From an uncultured Alphaproteobacteria bacterium (GTDB lineage: Bacteria; Pseudomonadota; Alphaproteobacteria; Rhodobacterales; Rhodobacteraceae), in NCBI GenBank assembly GCA_902576905.1, contig CACGWW010000001.1, positions 247,001-311,000 of the forward strand: a stretch of 64,000 bases of DNA, given 5' to 3'. Both the position numbers and the translations under genes were made by a program. The notes under the pieces are model-generated. The model did not search any database, was not told the origin of the DNA, and saw only the letters and a list, made by a program, of their open reading frames with translations. How positions within the stretch are numbered: the first letter of the stretch is position 1; each line of letters opens with the position of its first letter. This document shows positions 1 through 10,504 of the stretch, one piece after another.

Positions 1-794
1 TTATCTGCACTCCCACTGATACACATGTCGATCTTATAAAAAGATTTCTTTATACTAAAAAAGCTGTGTTCTGCGAAAAACCTCTTGATCTAAATTTAAG
101 AAAAGTTAAGAAACTCGTTCAATTAGTTAGCGAATCCAAATCTCAAGTAATGCTCGGGTTTAATAGAAGATTTGACCCTCATTTCGCAAAATTGAAAGCA
201 CATTTAACCAAAAAAGAGATTGGGGTTATTGAGCAAATCACCATAACATCAAGAGACCCAAATCCGCCAACAATTGAATATATTAAACAATCTGGTGGTA
301 TATTTAAAGATATGGCTATCCATGATCTCGATATGGCTGTCTTCTTAGCTGATGAGAAAATACATTCTATCACCGCTTTAGGATCCAATTTTGTAAGCAA
401 AAAAATTGAGCAAGCCGGTGATTACGATACTGCCACTATTTTAATGAGAACCATTTCTGGAAAGCAGATTTCAATAATTAACTCACGAAGGGCGACATAT
501 GGTTATGATCAAAGAGTCGAGGTTCATGGGTCGAAAGGAAGTTTAAAAGTTAACAATCCCACTCTCTCGGAGATAGAACTAGCAAAGGAAGCTGGAACAA
601 CTAAAGATAGGTTGCACCACTTTTTTATGACAAGGTACATAGACGCTTACAAAAATCAAATCGACTACTTTGTTGACTGTATAAAAAAACGGTCAATGCC
701 TAAACCTGACAGTTATGATGGTTATTACGCACTGTACTTAGCCGAAAATGCTCTTAAATCTGCTAAAACAGGTAGAACAGTTTATTTGAGCTGA
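1..794 (+). CDS. iolG: Gfo/Idh/MocA family oxidoreductase, probable inositol 2-dehydrogenase, 5' truncated by window edge
   Basis: The frame is open upstream of the listed ORF start (ICTPTDTHVDLIKRFLYTKKAVFCEKPLDLN), giving the family CTP..H and EKP motifs; lies beside iol genes. Confidence 0.8.
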   Translation, partial: ICTPTDTHVDLIKRFLYTKKAVFCEKPLDLNLRKVKKLVQLVSESKSQVMLGFNRRFDPHFAKLKAHLTKKEIGVIEQITITSRDPNPPTIEYIKQSGGIFKDMAIHDLDMAVFLADEKIHSITALGSNFVSKKIEQAGDYDTATILMRTISGKQISIINSRRATYGYDQRVEVHGSKGSLKVNNPTLSEIELAKEAGTTKDRLHHFFMTRYIDAYKNQIDYFVDCIKKRSMPKPDSYDGYYALYLAENALKSAKTGRTVYLS

Positions 795-800
795 TGTTAA

Positions 801-1925
801 CTAAATCTTAATCCACTTTCCACTAAGTGCTGATCTATCTACAGCGTCCATTACTTTTTCTATTTCATATCCTGATTCAAAATTGGGCCAAGTCTCAGTA
901 TCGTGCTCTATTGCGAACAGGAGCATCTGTAGTTCACACATCTTGACATCCATAAATCCTAAACTGTGACCTCCATTAGGCAGAAAGGATTTATAAAAAG
1001 GATGATCAGGACCCGTTAAAATTGTTCTAAAGCCATCGGTGCTTTTCTTTTTTTGTCGTGTAAATAGTTTGATCTCGTTTAGTCTTTCCTGATCAAATAT
1101 TATGGTGCCCTCGGTTCCATGTACCTCCCATGTAAGTCCACATTTTTTACCCCAAGTAACGCGACTGGCTCCGATATGCCCATGTACCCCATTTTGGAAA
1201 TGAATAAGAGCAGAGATCATGTCATCGTTATCAACGGTCTTAGTTTGTTTTCTATTAGTTGGATCCTTTCTTTTTAGGTGTACAATATTTATATCCCCTA
1301 CTACTTTAGATATTGTCGATCCAACTAAAAAGTGCGCCACGCTTATAACGTGACTCAATATATCTCCATTTGCACCAGTACCAGACGCTTTTCTCGACAT
1401 ACGCCACGACCATGGTCTTTTTTTATCGGCCTCATTATCAACATCATAACGACAGAAAAAACCGGCAACGTCGCCAATGACACCAGTTTCTATTAACTCT
1501 CGTGCATGTAATACTGCTGGATTTTTTGTATAGTTGTAACCAATAATTGTTTTGCCTTTGCTCTTCTTAGATGCTGCAAACATTTTCTTGCTATCGGGGA
1601 GATTACTAGACATAGGTTTTTCACACCACACACTTTTTCCCAACTTTAAAGCTGCAATCGCAATCTCGGCATGCGTGTCGTTCGGTGTGCAAACAGAAAC
1701 TAGTTTTACTTCTGGATCGTTAACGACGTCTTGCCAGCTACTTGTATACCGTGAAAAGCCAAGGTCTGTTGCTCTTTGGCTGGCTCTCTTGGGGCTCAAG
1801 TCACAAACTATCTCTAGTCTTGGCCTCAATCCTGTTCCAAAAACTGAAGCAGATCCACTGTAGGCAACTGAATGGGCTTTCCCCATAAAGCCCGTACCGA
1901 TAACTCCTACACCAATACCTTTCAT
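801..1925 (-). CDS. Gfo/Idh/MocA family oxidoreductase
   Basis: N-terminal GVIGTGFMGKAHSVAY Rossmann motif, CTPNDTHAEIA and WCEKPM motifs. Confidence 0.85.
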   Translation of the reverse strand: MKGIGVGVIGTGFMGKAHSVAYSGSASVFGTGLRPRLEIVCDLSPKRASQRATDLGFSRYTSSWQDVVNDPEVKLVSVCTPNDTHAEIAIAALKLGKSVWCEKPMSSNLPDSKKMFAASKKSKGKTIIGYNYTKNPAVLHARELIETGVIGDVAGFFCRYDVDNEADKKRPWSWRMSRKASGTGANGDILSHVISVAHFLVGSTISKVVGDINIVHLKRKDPTNRKQTKTVDNDDMISALIHFQNGVHGHIGASRVTWGKKCGLTWEVHGTEGTIIFDQERLNEIKLFTRQKKKSTDGFRTILTGPDHPFYKSFLPNGGHSLGFMDVKMCELQMLLFAIEHDTETWPNFESGYEIEKVMDAVDRSALSGKWIKI

Positions 1926-2132
1926 ATGACTCTCCTAAGCAAATGACTAATAATTATTTTTTAGTGCGCTCCAAAAACATTTGTTTCCAATCTTGTGTCA
2001 AAATTTTATTACATTTCTTTTATAAGCACCACTTTTGATATTGATTTTGCGTTAATTTAATATTTAACTGTTCAAGGGACTGGATTCTCCAAGATTCTTG
2101 TCTTGTTAAATATAAATGGAGGAAAATTATTC

Positions 2133-3059
2133 ATGAAAAAATTATTAGTTACATTGATAGCGCTAGTTCTATCAACTGGTGTTTCTTTTGGTGCAGATCA
2201 TAAAGCAAACATAATCGTGGTAACTCACGGATCTGATACAGACGCCTTTTGGGGAGTTGTTAGAAATGGAGTTGAGGCTGCAAAAGCAGACACCGGTGCT
2301 GATGTTCAATACAGAAACCCACCAACTGGAGACTTAAACGAAATGGCATCTTTGATTGAAGCTGCTATTGCTCAGAAGCCAGATGGTATTGTCGTGTCAA
2401 TACCTGCACCAGATATTTTAGGTGGACCAATTAAGGCAGCTGTTGCAGCAGGAATTCCAGTTATATCAATGAATTCTGGAGCCGGCGTTTCAAAAAGCTT
2501 AGGTGCTGTAATGCACGTTGGACAACCTGAATATGAAGCTGGTCTAGGTGGCGGCGAAAAAAGCAAAGGGTTGGGTGGAAAGAACTCAGTTTGCTTTAAC
2601 CACGAGCCAATGAATACAGCTCTTAAAGATAGATGCCAAGGTTTTGCTGACGGTATGGGTGAGAAGCTAAATATGGTTGAGGTTTCATCAGATTTCGATG
2701 ATATCAAAAACACCGTTATCGCACATATGTCTTCCAATCCAGATACAGGAGCTATAATGGCCGTTGGTCCTACTGGTTGTGATCCAACTATAGCTGCTCT
2801 TAAGGAAATGGGTAAAGCTGGAAAAGTCGTTTTAGGTTGTTTTGACCTCGGTCCAGCAATTGTGGATGGAATAATTGACGGTACAGTTAACTACGCCATC
2901 GACCAGCAGCAATTTTTGCAAGGCTATGTACCAGTGGTAGTACTACATCTAAATCATAGAAATGGTACTCTTCCAGGTAATTCAATTAACTCAGGTCCAG
3001 GTTTTGTGACAAAGGGAAATGTTGAATTAGTGAAGAAACTAGCAGGAAAAGAAAGATAA
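2133..3059 (+). CDS. sugar (inositol/ribose type) ABC transporter substrate-binding protein
   Basis: Signal peptide MKKLLVTLIALVLSTGVSFGA, periplasmic binding protein type I features; GGAGG SD before ATG 2133; followed by permease and ATPase. Confidence 0.85.
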   Translation: MKKLLVTLIALVLSTGVSFGADHKANIIVVTHGSDTDAFWGVVRNGVEAAKADTGADVQYRNPPTGDLNEMASLIEAAIAQKPDGIVVSIPAPDILGGPIKAAVAAGIPVISMNSGAGVSKSLGAVMHVGQPEYEAGLGGGEKSKGLGGKNSVCFNHEPMNTALKDRCQGFADGMGEKLNMVEVSSDFDDIKNTVIAHMSSNPDTGAIMAVGPTGCDPTIAALKEMGKAGKVVLGCFDLGPAIVDGIIDGTVNYAIDQQQFLQGYVPVVVLHLNHRNGTLPGNSINSGPGFVTKGNVELVKKLAGKER

Positions 3060-3087
3060 GAAGTATACCTCTTTCTTATTTATAACG

Positions 3088-3116
3088 GTCTGGCAAATCA
3101 TAGCGATTTGCCAGAC
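3088..3116 (+). other. intercistronic stem-loop between binding protein and permease
   Basis: GTCTGGCAAATC-ATAGC-GATTTGCCAGAC, perfect 12-bp arms. Confidence 0.75.
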
Positions 3117-3133
3117 TTATTTTAGGGGGACAA

Positions 3134-4192
3134 ATGGCATCTGATGAACGCATACGAGATATCGGATTAATCAGAAGATCTATATCTAGACCAGAGTTAG
3201 GGTCTGTTTTTGGTTTAATAATAATTGTCATTACTTTTATGACGCTTACCTCAATCAGTGGCACCTTTGGAGCAATGTGGCTAAATCCAATTGGAATCCA
3301 GGCATGGGTTGAGCTAGCAGCGTTTGTGGGCATCTTAGCTATCGGTGCCTCTCTTTTGATGATAGCAGGAGAGTTTGATCTCAGCATGGGAGCAAATATT
3401 GCTTTAGCTGGACATAGCTTTGCCATTTTTCTTTTATTTGGAGTGCCTATTGAGTTGGCGATCATTTTAACCTTTATAGAGCTGGCTTTTTTAGGATTTA
3501 TCATTGGAGTAATTGTTGTTAGAACGGGACTTCCCAGCTTTATCGTAACTCTGGCATTTTGGTTTGCTAGTAGAGGGTTCGCAGTTTTTCTTAGCCAAAC
3601 GTTTTTCAATCAATCTAGATTATCTGTGAAGGCAAATCTAAAACCACCTCCAGGAGGTGGAGAGGATCCTACACTGATTGATAACATTTTCGCATTCGAC
3701 AAGGCTTTTGGGGTTCCCTTCGATGCCGAAGTTTATTACTTTATCATTCTTGTATTCATAGTTGCTTTCATTACCAATCGAACACCATATGGAAATTGGA
3801 TCTATGCGTCTGGAGGTGACCCAGTGGCTGCAAGAGCTGTTGGTGTTCCAGTAGCAAGGGTGAAAATTAGCTTATTTATGATCTCGACCTCTCTTGCCTG
3901 TCTCTTAGGTATTTTAACCGTAATGACATCTGGTGCATCAGATCCCAAAGCAGGAGATTTTCGTGAACTACATGCAATTGCAGCGGCGGTTATTGGCGGC
4001 TGTGCATTAACCGGCGGTTACGGCTCTGTCGTTGGAGCAGTTCTTGGGGCATTAATTTTTGCAATCGCAAGCCGAGGAATAAACTTTGTACCTTTTATCG
4101 ACAATAACCTTTTTAGGGTGATGCTAGGAATGCTAATTTTAGGATCTGCTCTTTTAAACCAATTTTTGAGAGACAGGATAGTGAAAGGCTAA
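3134..4192 (+). CDS. sugar ABC transporter permease
   Basis: Multi-pass hydrophobic protein with RbsC-like GEFDLSMG and AAVIGGCALTGGYGSVVGAVLGAL segments. Confidence 0.85.
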   Translation: MASDERIRDIGLIRRSISRPELGSVFGLIIIVITFMTLTSISGTFGAMWLNPIGIQAWVELAAFVGILAIGASLLMIAGEFDLSMGANIALAGHSFAIFLLFGVPIELAIILTFIELAFLGFIIGVIVVRTGLPSFIVTLAFWFASRGFAVFLSQTFFNQSRLSVKANLKPPPGGGEDPTLIDNIFAFDKAFGVPFDAEVYYFIILVFIVAFITNRTPYGNWIYASGGDPVAARAVGVPVARVKISLFMISTSLACLLGILTVMTSGASDPKAGDFRELHAIAAAVIGGCALTGGYGSVVGAVLGALIFAIASRGINFVPFIDNNLFRVMLGMLILGSALLNQFLRDRIVKG

Positions 4193-4199
4193 AGAGACT

Positions 4200-4964
4200 A
4201 TGATCCCATCAATTGAATTTAGGGGTGTATCGAAGTTTTTTGGTAACATAATAGCGCTGAAGGATATATCATTTAAGGTTTTTAAGGGTGAGATAACGGC
4301 TTTATTGGGTGATAATGGTGCAGGTAAATCAACACTAATAAAACTGTTATCTGGGGTCCACATGCCTAGTGAGGGCGAAATACTGCTGAGCGGTGAGCCA
4401 GTGAATTTTAAGTCACCAAGACAGGCTGTGTCTGCTGGTATCGGTACGGTGTATCAGGACTTGGCGTTACAACCTTTGATGAGTGTGACTAGAAATTTCT
4501 TTCTAGGTAGAGAGATTACCAAAGGCTTATTTTTAAATATGCCTCTGATGAATACCATCACAAAAAAGGAAATGGCGAAACTGGGTATTGATGTAGCGGA
4601 CCCAACACAACCGATAGGAACTATGTCAGGTGGTCAAAGACAGACACTAGCGATCGCTAGAGCTATTTATTTTGGAGCCAATGTTCTTATTCTGGATGAG
4701 CCAACTTCGGCCCTCGGACAAAAACAGCAGTTAGAAGTTTTAAGAACTATAAAAAAAGTAAAAGAGTTAGGTGACATAGCGATAATATTCATAACCCATA
4801 ATGATATGCATGCTAAGCTTTTGGGAGATCGTTTTGCTTTTCTGAACAGAGGAAAAGTTTTGGCCGAGGGATCAAGAGACGAAATTGATATGAATAACCT
4901 TAGACCCTTGATGGCAGGTGGTGCAGAGTTAGAGAAACTTGAAACAGAATTCTCTGGAAGATAG
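4200..4964 (+). CDS. sugar ABC transporter ATP-binding protein
   Basis: Walker A GDNGAGKST, signature MSGGQRQ, Walker B VLILDEPTSALG. Confidence 0.92.
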   Translation: MIPSIEFRGVSKFFGNIIALKDISFKVFKGEITALLGDNGAGKSTLIKLLSGVHMPSEGEILLSGEPVNFKSPRQAVSAGIGTVYQDLALQPLMSVTRNFFLGREITKGLFLNMPLMNTITKKEMAKLGIDVADPTQPIGTMSGGQRQTLAIARAIYFGANVLILDEPTSALGQKQQLEVLRTIKKVKELGDIAIIFITHNDMHAKLLGDRFAFLNRGKVLAEGSRDEIDMNNLRPLMAGGAELEKLETEFSGR

Positions 4965-5015
4965 CAGTGATTTAAAAGGGGAAAACATCAGCTTTTTGAA
5001 AGGCTTAAAAGTAAA

Positions 5016-6923
5016 ATGGTTAATCAAAAAAATGATCTTGATGTAATAACAATTGGACGATCTTCAGTAGATTTATATGGAGGGCAAGTTGGAGGACGAC
5101 TGGAAGACATGACGTCGTTCCAAAAATACATTGGGGGTAGTCCTACTAACATTAGCATCGGAGCATCAAGATTAGGTTTGAGATCTGCAGTCATTACAAG
5201 AGTAGGTGATGAGCATTTCGGGCGATTTATTACTGAGCAATTAACTAGAGAGGGTGTAAACACAGAGGGAATTATTATTGATAAGGAACGTTTGTCCGCT
5301 CTCGCTATTTTAGGAATTCGCGATAAGGAACAATTCCCTCTATTATTTTACCGTGAGAATTGTGCTGATATGGGCCTCACAAAGAATGAAATTGATCCAG
5401 ATTTTATTAAACGCTCAAAATGTGTTGTTGTAACCGGTACCCACTTTAGCTCGAAGCAAGTATCAGAAGCTTCGTTCCAAGCAATTAACTATGCAAAAAG
5501 TAATAATGTGCTTGTTGGGTTTGATATTGATTATCGTCCAAACCTCTGGTCCTTAGGCGGTCATGGTGATGGTGAGAGCAGGTTCGAAGAAAGTAAGGTC
5601 GTAACAAGTCATGTTCAAAAAATCATAAGCCACTGTGATCTTATTGTAGGAACGGAAGAAGAATGGCATATAGCAGGAGGAACTCAAGACACATTAAAAG
5701 CGCTTCGAATCTGTCGTGAACTAACACAAGCTATAATAGTCTGTAAAAGGGGCGCCATGGGGTGCACCGTTTTCCCCGATGCTATAATTAACTGGGATTC
5801 AGGTATTTCTGTAAAAGTTAATAAAATTGAGATATTTAATGTCCTGGGTGCTGGTGATGGCTTTATGGCAGGTTTTTTATATGGTTGGTTAAATGACCAG
5901 TCGTTGGAATTATGTGCGAAGTATGCCAATGCATGTGGTGCTTTAGCAGTCTCTAGACATGGATGTGCACCAGCTTATCCATCTAAAATAGAGTTAGAAC
6001 ACTACCTCAAAAATGGTAGCCAGTACTTTTCTTTAAGACAAGATACATTTCTTGAACAACTGCATTGGAGTACAAATCGAAGAAAGAGTTTTGATAACCT
6101 TTTTACTTTGGCAATAGATCACAGAGTGCAATTTAAAAAGCTGGCAGAGGAAAATGAAAAACAAAAAGAGGATATCGCTGTTTTCAAATCAATGGCATTA
6201 GAGGCCTGTTTGGAGGCGCAAAAAACTGAGCGAGAAAATGTAGGTATCCTTTTAGATGAAGAATATGCAGAAAGCTCTTTGCATGCCGCGTCTGATCATG
6301 ACATATGGATTGGTAGACCAATTGAAAAGGCAGGTGTATTTCCTTTAGAATTAACTGAGGAGCCTGATATAGGATCACGACTGGCAAACTGGCCAGTTAA
6401 TCATTGTGTGAAAGTCTTGGCACCCTTAAGAAATGATGATCCAAAAGACATCTATGAACATCAAGTAAAACTTTTAAGTCGATTAGCGCAAGCGTGTAGG
6501 CTTACTAACCATGAACTATTATTGGAGATTATTACAAAAAGAAATGACAAAGCTAGCTCTCCTGAGCAGATCCTATCTCTTATGCAGGAGTTGTATGAAG
6601 AGAATATTTATCCCGATTGGTGGAAACTAGAGCCTATTGAAAATGTCGAGTTTTGGTCAAAAGCCAATGATATCGTACAGCAGTTTGATCCATATGCCCA
6701 AGGAATAATCGTTTTGGGCATGGATGCGCCCTCAGATAAATTGGCCTCAGTTTTTGATCTATGTAAAAATTATAAACACGTAAAGGGGTTTGCAGTGGGA
6801 CGGTCGATATTTTTTGATACAGCCAGAAAGTGGTTTGGAAATAAAATAACTAATCAACAAGCAAAGGATGAGATGTTTAAAAAATTTACTACGCTTATAA
6901 AGTTATGGAAGAGGAAAAATTAA
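5016..6923 (+). CDS. iolC: 5-dehydro-2-deoxygluconokinase fused to C-terminal DUF2090 domain
   Basis: PfkB N-terminal half (GGSPTNISIGASRLG, NVLGAGDGFMAGFLYG) plus about 300-aa C-terminal domain (FTLAIDHRVQFKKLAEEN...GFAVGRSIFFDTARKW). Confidence 0.88.
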   Translation: MVNQKNDLDVITIGRSSVDLYGGQVGGRLEDMTSFQKYIGGSPTNISIGASRLGLRSAVITRVGDEHFGRFITEQLTREGVNTEGIIIDKERLSALAILGIRDKEQFPLLFYRENCADMGLTKNEIDPDFIKRSKCVVVTGTHFSSKQVSEASFQAINYAKSNNVLVGFDIDYRPNLWSLGGHGDGESRFEESKVVTSHVQKIISHCDLIVGTEEEWHIAGGTQDTLKALRICRELTQAIIVCKRGAMGCTVFPDAIINWDSGISVKVNKIEIFNVLGAGDGFMAGFLYGWLNDQSLELCAKYANACGALAVSRHGCAPAYPSKIELEHYLKNGSQYFSLRQDTFLEQLHWSTNRRKSFDNLFTLAIDHRVQFKKLAEENEKQKEDIAVFKSMALEACLEAQKTERENVGILLDEEYAESSLHAASDHDIWIGRPIEKAGVFPLELTEEPDIGSRLANWPVNHCVKVLAPLRNDDPKDIYEHQVKLLSRLAQACRLTNHELLLEIITKRNDKASSPEQILSLMQELYEENIYPDWWKLEPIENVEFWSKANDIVQQFDPYAQGIIVLGMDAPSDKLASVFDLCKNYKHVKGFAVGRSIFFDTARKWFGNKITNQQAKDEMFKKFTTLIKLWKRKN

Positions 6924-6925
6924 AA

Positions 6926-8773
6926 ATGAAAACAGTTAAATTAACTGCAGCGCAGGCTCTGGTAAAGTGGATGATTGCCCAGAAGATTGAACAATTTGAT
7001 GGATCGTTTGAAATGGCTTTCAAAGGTGTGTGGGGAATATTTGGTCACGGTAACGTTGCTGGCATAGGTGAGGCTTTAGAAAAGCATAAATCCGAACTTC
7101 CGACTTATAGAGGGCATAACGAGCAAGGCATGGCCCATGCGGCATTAGCATATACAAAAGAGATGCGAAGGAGAAGGTTTATGGCCGTCACATCATCTAT
7201 TGGTCCTGGAGCAACCAACCTAGTAACAGCAGCGGCATTAGCTCACGTTAATAGGCTACCAATTCTTTTACTACCAGGTGATATCTTTGCTGACAGACGC
7301 CCTGACCCAGTACTTCAACAGGTTGAAGATTTTGAGGACGGAACTGTATCTGCTAATGATTGCTTCAGACCGGTCAGCAGATATTTTGATCGAATAACTA
7401 GGCCCGAACAATTACTCAATGCGTTACCAAAAGCCATGTCTATTCTTACTGACCCAGCTATGGCTGGCCCTGTAACTCTTGCGTTTTGTCAAGATGTCCA
7501 AGCCGAAGCCTATAATTATCCAGAATCTTTTTTTGAAATTGTTCACTGGAATGTCAGAAGAATTCAACCAGACCGAAGAGAGATAGAGAGGTTGGCTAAC
7601 TCACTAAAAAAGTCAAAAAAACCTGTAGTAATCGCTGGTGGAGGAGTAAAATATAGCGATGCGCAAAACGAACTAAAGAAATTTTTAGATCTAACTAAAA
7701 TACCACTAGTGGCAACACAAGCTGGAAAATCAGTCTTGGTAGAAAAAGATGAGCAGAACCTCGGATCTATCGGAGTGACAGGTTCTAGTTCAGCCAATGC
7801 AATTATATCAGGTGCAGATCTCGTTATTTCCGTAGGAAGTCGGTTGCAAGATTTTACTACAGGCTCCAACGGACTAATAAAGGCTCCGGTATATTCCATA
7901 AATGTTCAGGCACATGATCTAACTAAACACAAGTCCATACCTGTTCTGGGGGATGCTAAGGAGACACTCCAATTGCTGAGAGCGCAAAGCATAAATTATA
8001 AGGTTAGTGCAGACTATATCGCGCATTATTCTCGAGCAAAGTCGAATTGGACAAAAGACGTAGACAAAGTAACTTCTACTAGTTTAACGAACAGTCTACC
8101 TGCCGACAGTCAAGTAATCGGAGCAGTAAACCGAAGTGTGCCAGAAAACACAATCGTAATAGGCGCGGCAGGGTCAATGCCAGGAGAACTACATAAACTC
8201 TGGAGAGTTTTAGATCAAGATACGTATCATATGGAATATGGGTATTCTTGTATGGGATATGAGGTTTCAGCTGGTATTGGAGTAAATCTCGCTGCACCTA
8301 ATAGACCAAATGTAATTTTTGCAGGCGATGGCTCTTACCTAATGATGAATTCGGAACTCGCTACCGCCGCAATGATGGGCGTTTCAATGACTCTCATCCT
8401 CACAAATAATAGAGGTTATGGTTGTATTAATCGCTTACAAAAAGCTTCTGGGGGGACCGAGTTTAACAATCTGTTTTCAGACTCTAAATTCGAGAATCAG
8501 ATAGAAATTGATTACGTTTCTCATGCAAAATCTATGGGAGCTGAAGCCACTCATGTGTCCGACATAACTGAATTGGAGAGAGAGGTTAAAAGCGCAATTT
8601 CAAAAAAGGGCGTCAATGTTATAGTGATAGATACAGATCCAAATATAAGTACTGAGGAAGGAGGTGCTTGGTGGGATGTGGCCATTCCAGAAACTTTCAT
8701 AGATAATAGCAAATCAGATCTTTCAAAGAAGTATTTAGTGGCTAGAGCAATACAAGACAAAGGATCCAAATAG
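6926..8773 (+). CDS. iolD: 3D-(3,5/4)-trihydroxycyclohexane-1,2-dione acylhydrolase (ThDP enzyme)
   Basis: ThDP-enzyme architecture (YRGHNEQGMAHAA, GDGSYLMMNSELATA) in iol context. ATG 6926 preferred over the listed 6905. Confidence 0.9.
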   Translation: MKTVKLTAAQALVKWMIAQKIEQFDGSFEMAFKGVWGIFGHGNVAGIGEALEKHKSELPTYRGHNEQGMAHAALAYTKEMRRRRFMAVTSSIGPGATNLVTAAALAHVNRLPILLLPGDIFADRRPDPVLQQVEDFEDGTVSANDCFRPVSRYFDRITRPEQLLNALPKAMSILTDPAMAGPVTLAFCQDVQAEAYNYPESFFEIVHWNVRRIQPDRREIERLANSLKKSKKPVVIAGGGVKYSDAQNELKKFLDLTKIPLVATQAGKSVLVEKDEQNLGSIGVTGSSSANAIISGADLVISVGSRLQDFTTGSNGLIKAPVYSINVQAHDLTKHKSIPVLGDAKETLQLLRAQSINYKVSADYIAHYSRAKSNWTKDVDKVTSTSLTNSLPADSQVIGAVNRSVPENTIVIGAAGSMPGELHKLWRVLDQDTYHMEYGYSCMGYEVSAGIGVNLAAPNRPNVIFAGDGSYLMMNSELATAAMMGVSMTLILTNNRGYGCINRLQKASGGTEFNNLFSDSKFENQIEIDYVSHAKSMGAEATHVSDITELEREVKSAISKKGVNVIVIDTDPNISTEEGGAWWDVAIPETFIDNSKSDLSKKYLVARAIQDKGSK

Positions 8774-9573
8774 TGAGCAAGCTCCTAATTAATCCAGATT
8801 TGAAATCTATGAGATTACATAACATCACTCCTTCGAGTGCTGGCTGGAAATATGTTGGATTAGAGGTTTATAAAGCTGTTAAAGGAAATAAGTTCTCTAG
8901 AAATGGTGACTCACGGGAGGTCTGCGTTGTGTTATTAAGTGGAGAAATAAACTTTTTTTTAAATGGAGAAGAAGTTGGGAACTTTAAAGGCAGAAGTTCA
9001 GTTTTTGATAACGAGGCACCTTTTGCGTTTTACTGTCCAGCCAATCATAGCTTTGAAATAAATACACTTACAGATTGTGAGTTTGCTTATTGCACCGCAC
9101 CCGGCTTAACTCAGGATCAGGAATTTCGCGTAATTATACCAGAGAAAATGGAAAAAGAAAAAAGGGGGGAAGGTTCCAACACTAGATATGTTTGCAACAT
9201 ACTTCCAGAAACTGAGCCAGCTGATAGCTTATTAGTAGTTGAGGTTATTACTCCATCAGGAAACTGGTCCTCCTATCCGCCTCACAAACATGATCAGGAC
9301 AATTTACCAACAGAGTCCTATCTTGAAGAAACGTACTATCATAGAATAGATCCTTCGCAAGGATACGTAACCCAACGCGTATACACGGACGATTTGAGTA
9401 TTAATGAATCCATGTCGCCCTCTGATAAAAGTGTCGTACTAGTTCCGGCTGGCTATCATCCAGTTGGTGTCCCACATGGGTATAAAAGTTATTATTTAAA
9501 TGTAATGGCAGGTCCCAAGAGAGTTTGGAAGTTTAAAAACGATCCAAATCATGATTGGATAGTGAATAAATAG
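8773..9573 (+). CDS. iolB: 5-deoxy-glucuronate isomerase
   Basis: WSSYPPHKHDQDNLPTESYLEETYYHR and YHPVGVPHGYKSYYLNVMAGP motifs; GTG start overlapping the iolD stop. Confidence 0.9.
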   Translation: MSKLLINPDLKSMRLHNITPSSAGWKYVGLEVYKAVKGNKFSRNGDSREVCVVLLSGEINFFLNGEEVGNFKGRSSVFDNEAPFAFYCPANHSFEINTLTDCEFAYCTAPGLTQDQEFRVIIPEKMEKEKRGEGSNTRYVCNILPETEPADSLLVVEVITPSGNWSSYPPHKHDQDNLPTESYLEETYYHRIDPSQGYVTQRVYTDDLSINESMSPSDKSVVLVPAGYHPVGVPHGYKSYYLNVMAGPKRVWKFKNDPNHDWIVNK

Positions 9574-9593
9574 ATTGTTTTAAAGAAAGTGAG

Positions 9594-10499
9594 TTGTATA
9601 TGGAGGTAAAGCTTGGTATGTCACCAATCTCATGGACTAATGATGATTTACCTGAACTTGGAGGTGATACGAGTTTAGAAACATGCTTAAAAGAAACACG
9701 ATTGGCTGGATTTTCAGGTACTGAGCTGGGTGGAAAATTTCCAAAGACCCCTTCTAGCCTTAAAGAAGTTTTAGAAGAGCATGAATTAAAGCTTATTTCC
9801 GGTTGGTATTCTGGCACAATGCTAAATAATAATCTAAAAGACGAAAAAATTAAACTAGATGAAACTTTAAATTTATTTGCCGAAGTTGGTGCGAGCGTTT
9901 TAGTTTATGGTGAAACGTTCAATACAGTTCAAAACAAAAAGAATATACCCTTGAATTCGAGGCCGAGATTATCCGAATTTGATATTAAGCAATACGGCCA
10001 AGATTTAGGTGATCTAGCCGATTATTGCTTAGACAAAGGCGTACCATTGACCTTTCATCACCATATGGGTACAGCCGTAGAGACACAAAATGAGATCGAG
10101 CAATTAATGAATAGCACTAGAGACTCAGTTGGTCTTCTTCTAGACACAGGACATCTTCTATTTGCCGACGGTGATTATGATAAAATTATTTCTAATTATG
10201 GGGATAGAATAAATCATATTCATACAAAAGATATTAGAAAGGACGTTTTCAACAATGTGGATAAAAGTAAAGATAGCTTTTTAGACTGTGTATTGGATGG
10301 CGTGTTTACAGTGCCAGGAGATGGTTGCATTGATTATCGAAAATTTATCAAACGGCTTAAAGATATTAGATACAAAGGTTGGATAGTGATTGAAGCAGAG
10401 CAAGATCCTCTGAAAGCCAATCCATTTGAGTACGCAAAAAAGGGTTTCAATACCTTAGTTTCCTACTTAGAAGAATATGATTTTAAGATAGTTTCCTAA
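9594..10499 (+). CDS. iolE: myo-inosose-2 dehydratase / sugar phosphate isomerase-epimerase family
   Basis: LGMSPISWTNDDLPELGGDTSLETCLKETRLAGFSGTELGGKFP typical of IolE; AP-endonuclease-2 fold. Confidence 0.88.
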   Translation: MYMEVKLGMSPISWTNDDLPELGGDTSLETCLKETRLAGFSGTELGGKFPKTPSSLKEVLEEHELKLISGWYSGTMLNNNLKDEKIKLDETLNLFAEVGASVLVYGETFNTVQNKKNIPLNSRPRLSEFDIKQYGQDLGDLADYCLDKGVPLTFHHHMGTAVETQNEIEQLMNSTRDSVGLLLDTGHLLFADGDYDKIISNYGDRINHIHTKDIRKDVFNNVDKSKDSFLDCVLDGVFTVPGDGCIDYRKFIKRLKDIRYKGWIVIEAEQDPLKANPFEYAKKGFNTLVSYLEEYDFKIVS

Positions 10500-10504
10500 G
10501 TTTA

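Noticed and set aside
179-400. Minus-strand ORF MLTKLDPKAVIECIFSSAKK
   Set aside because: Antisense to a well-supported Gfo/Idh gene; no recognisable domain. The same applies to most short overlapping ORFs in the supplied track.
2372-2737. 121-aa antisense ORF inside the substrate-binding protein gene
   Set aside because: Fully overlapped by a confident CDS; shadow ORF composition.
3076-3609. 177-aa antisense ORF over the permease
   Set aside because: Complementary to a conserved permease; no SD or homology visible.
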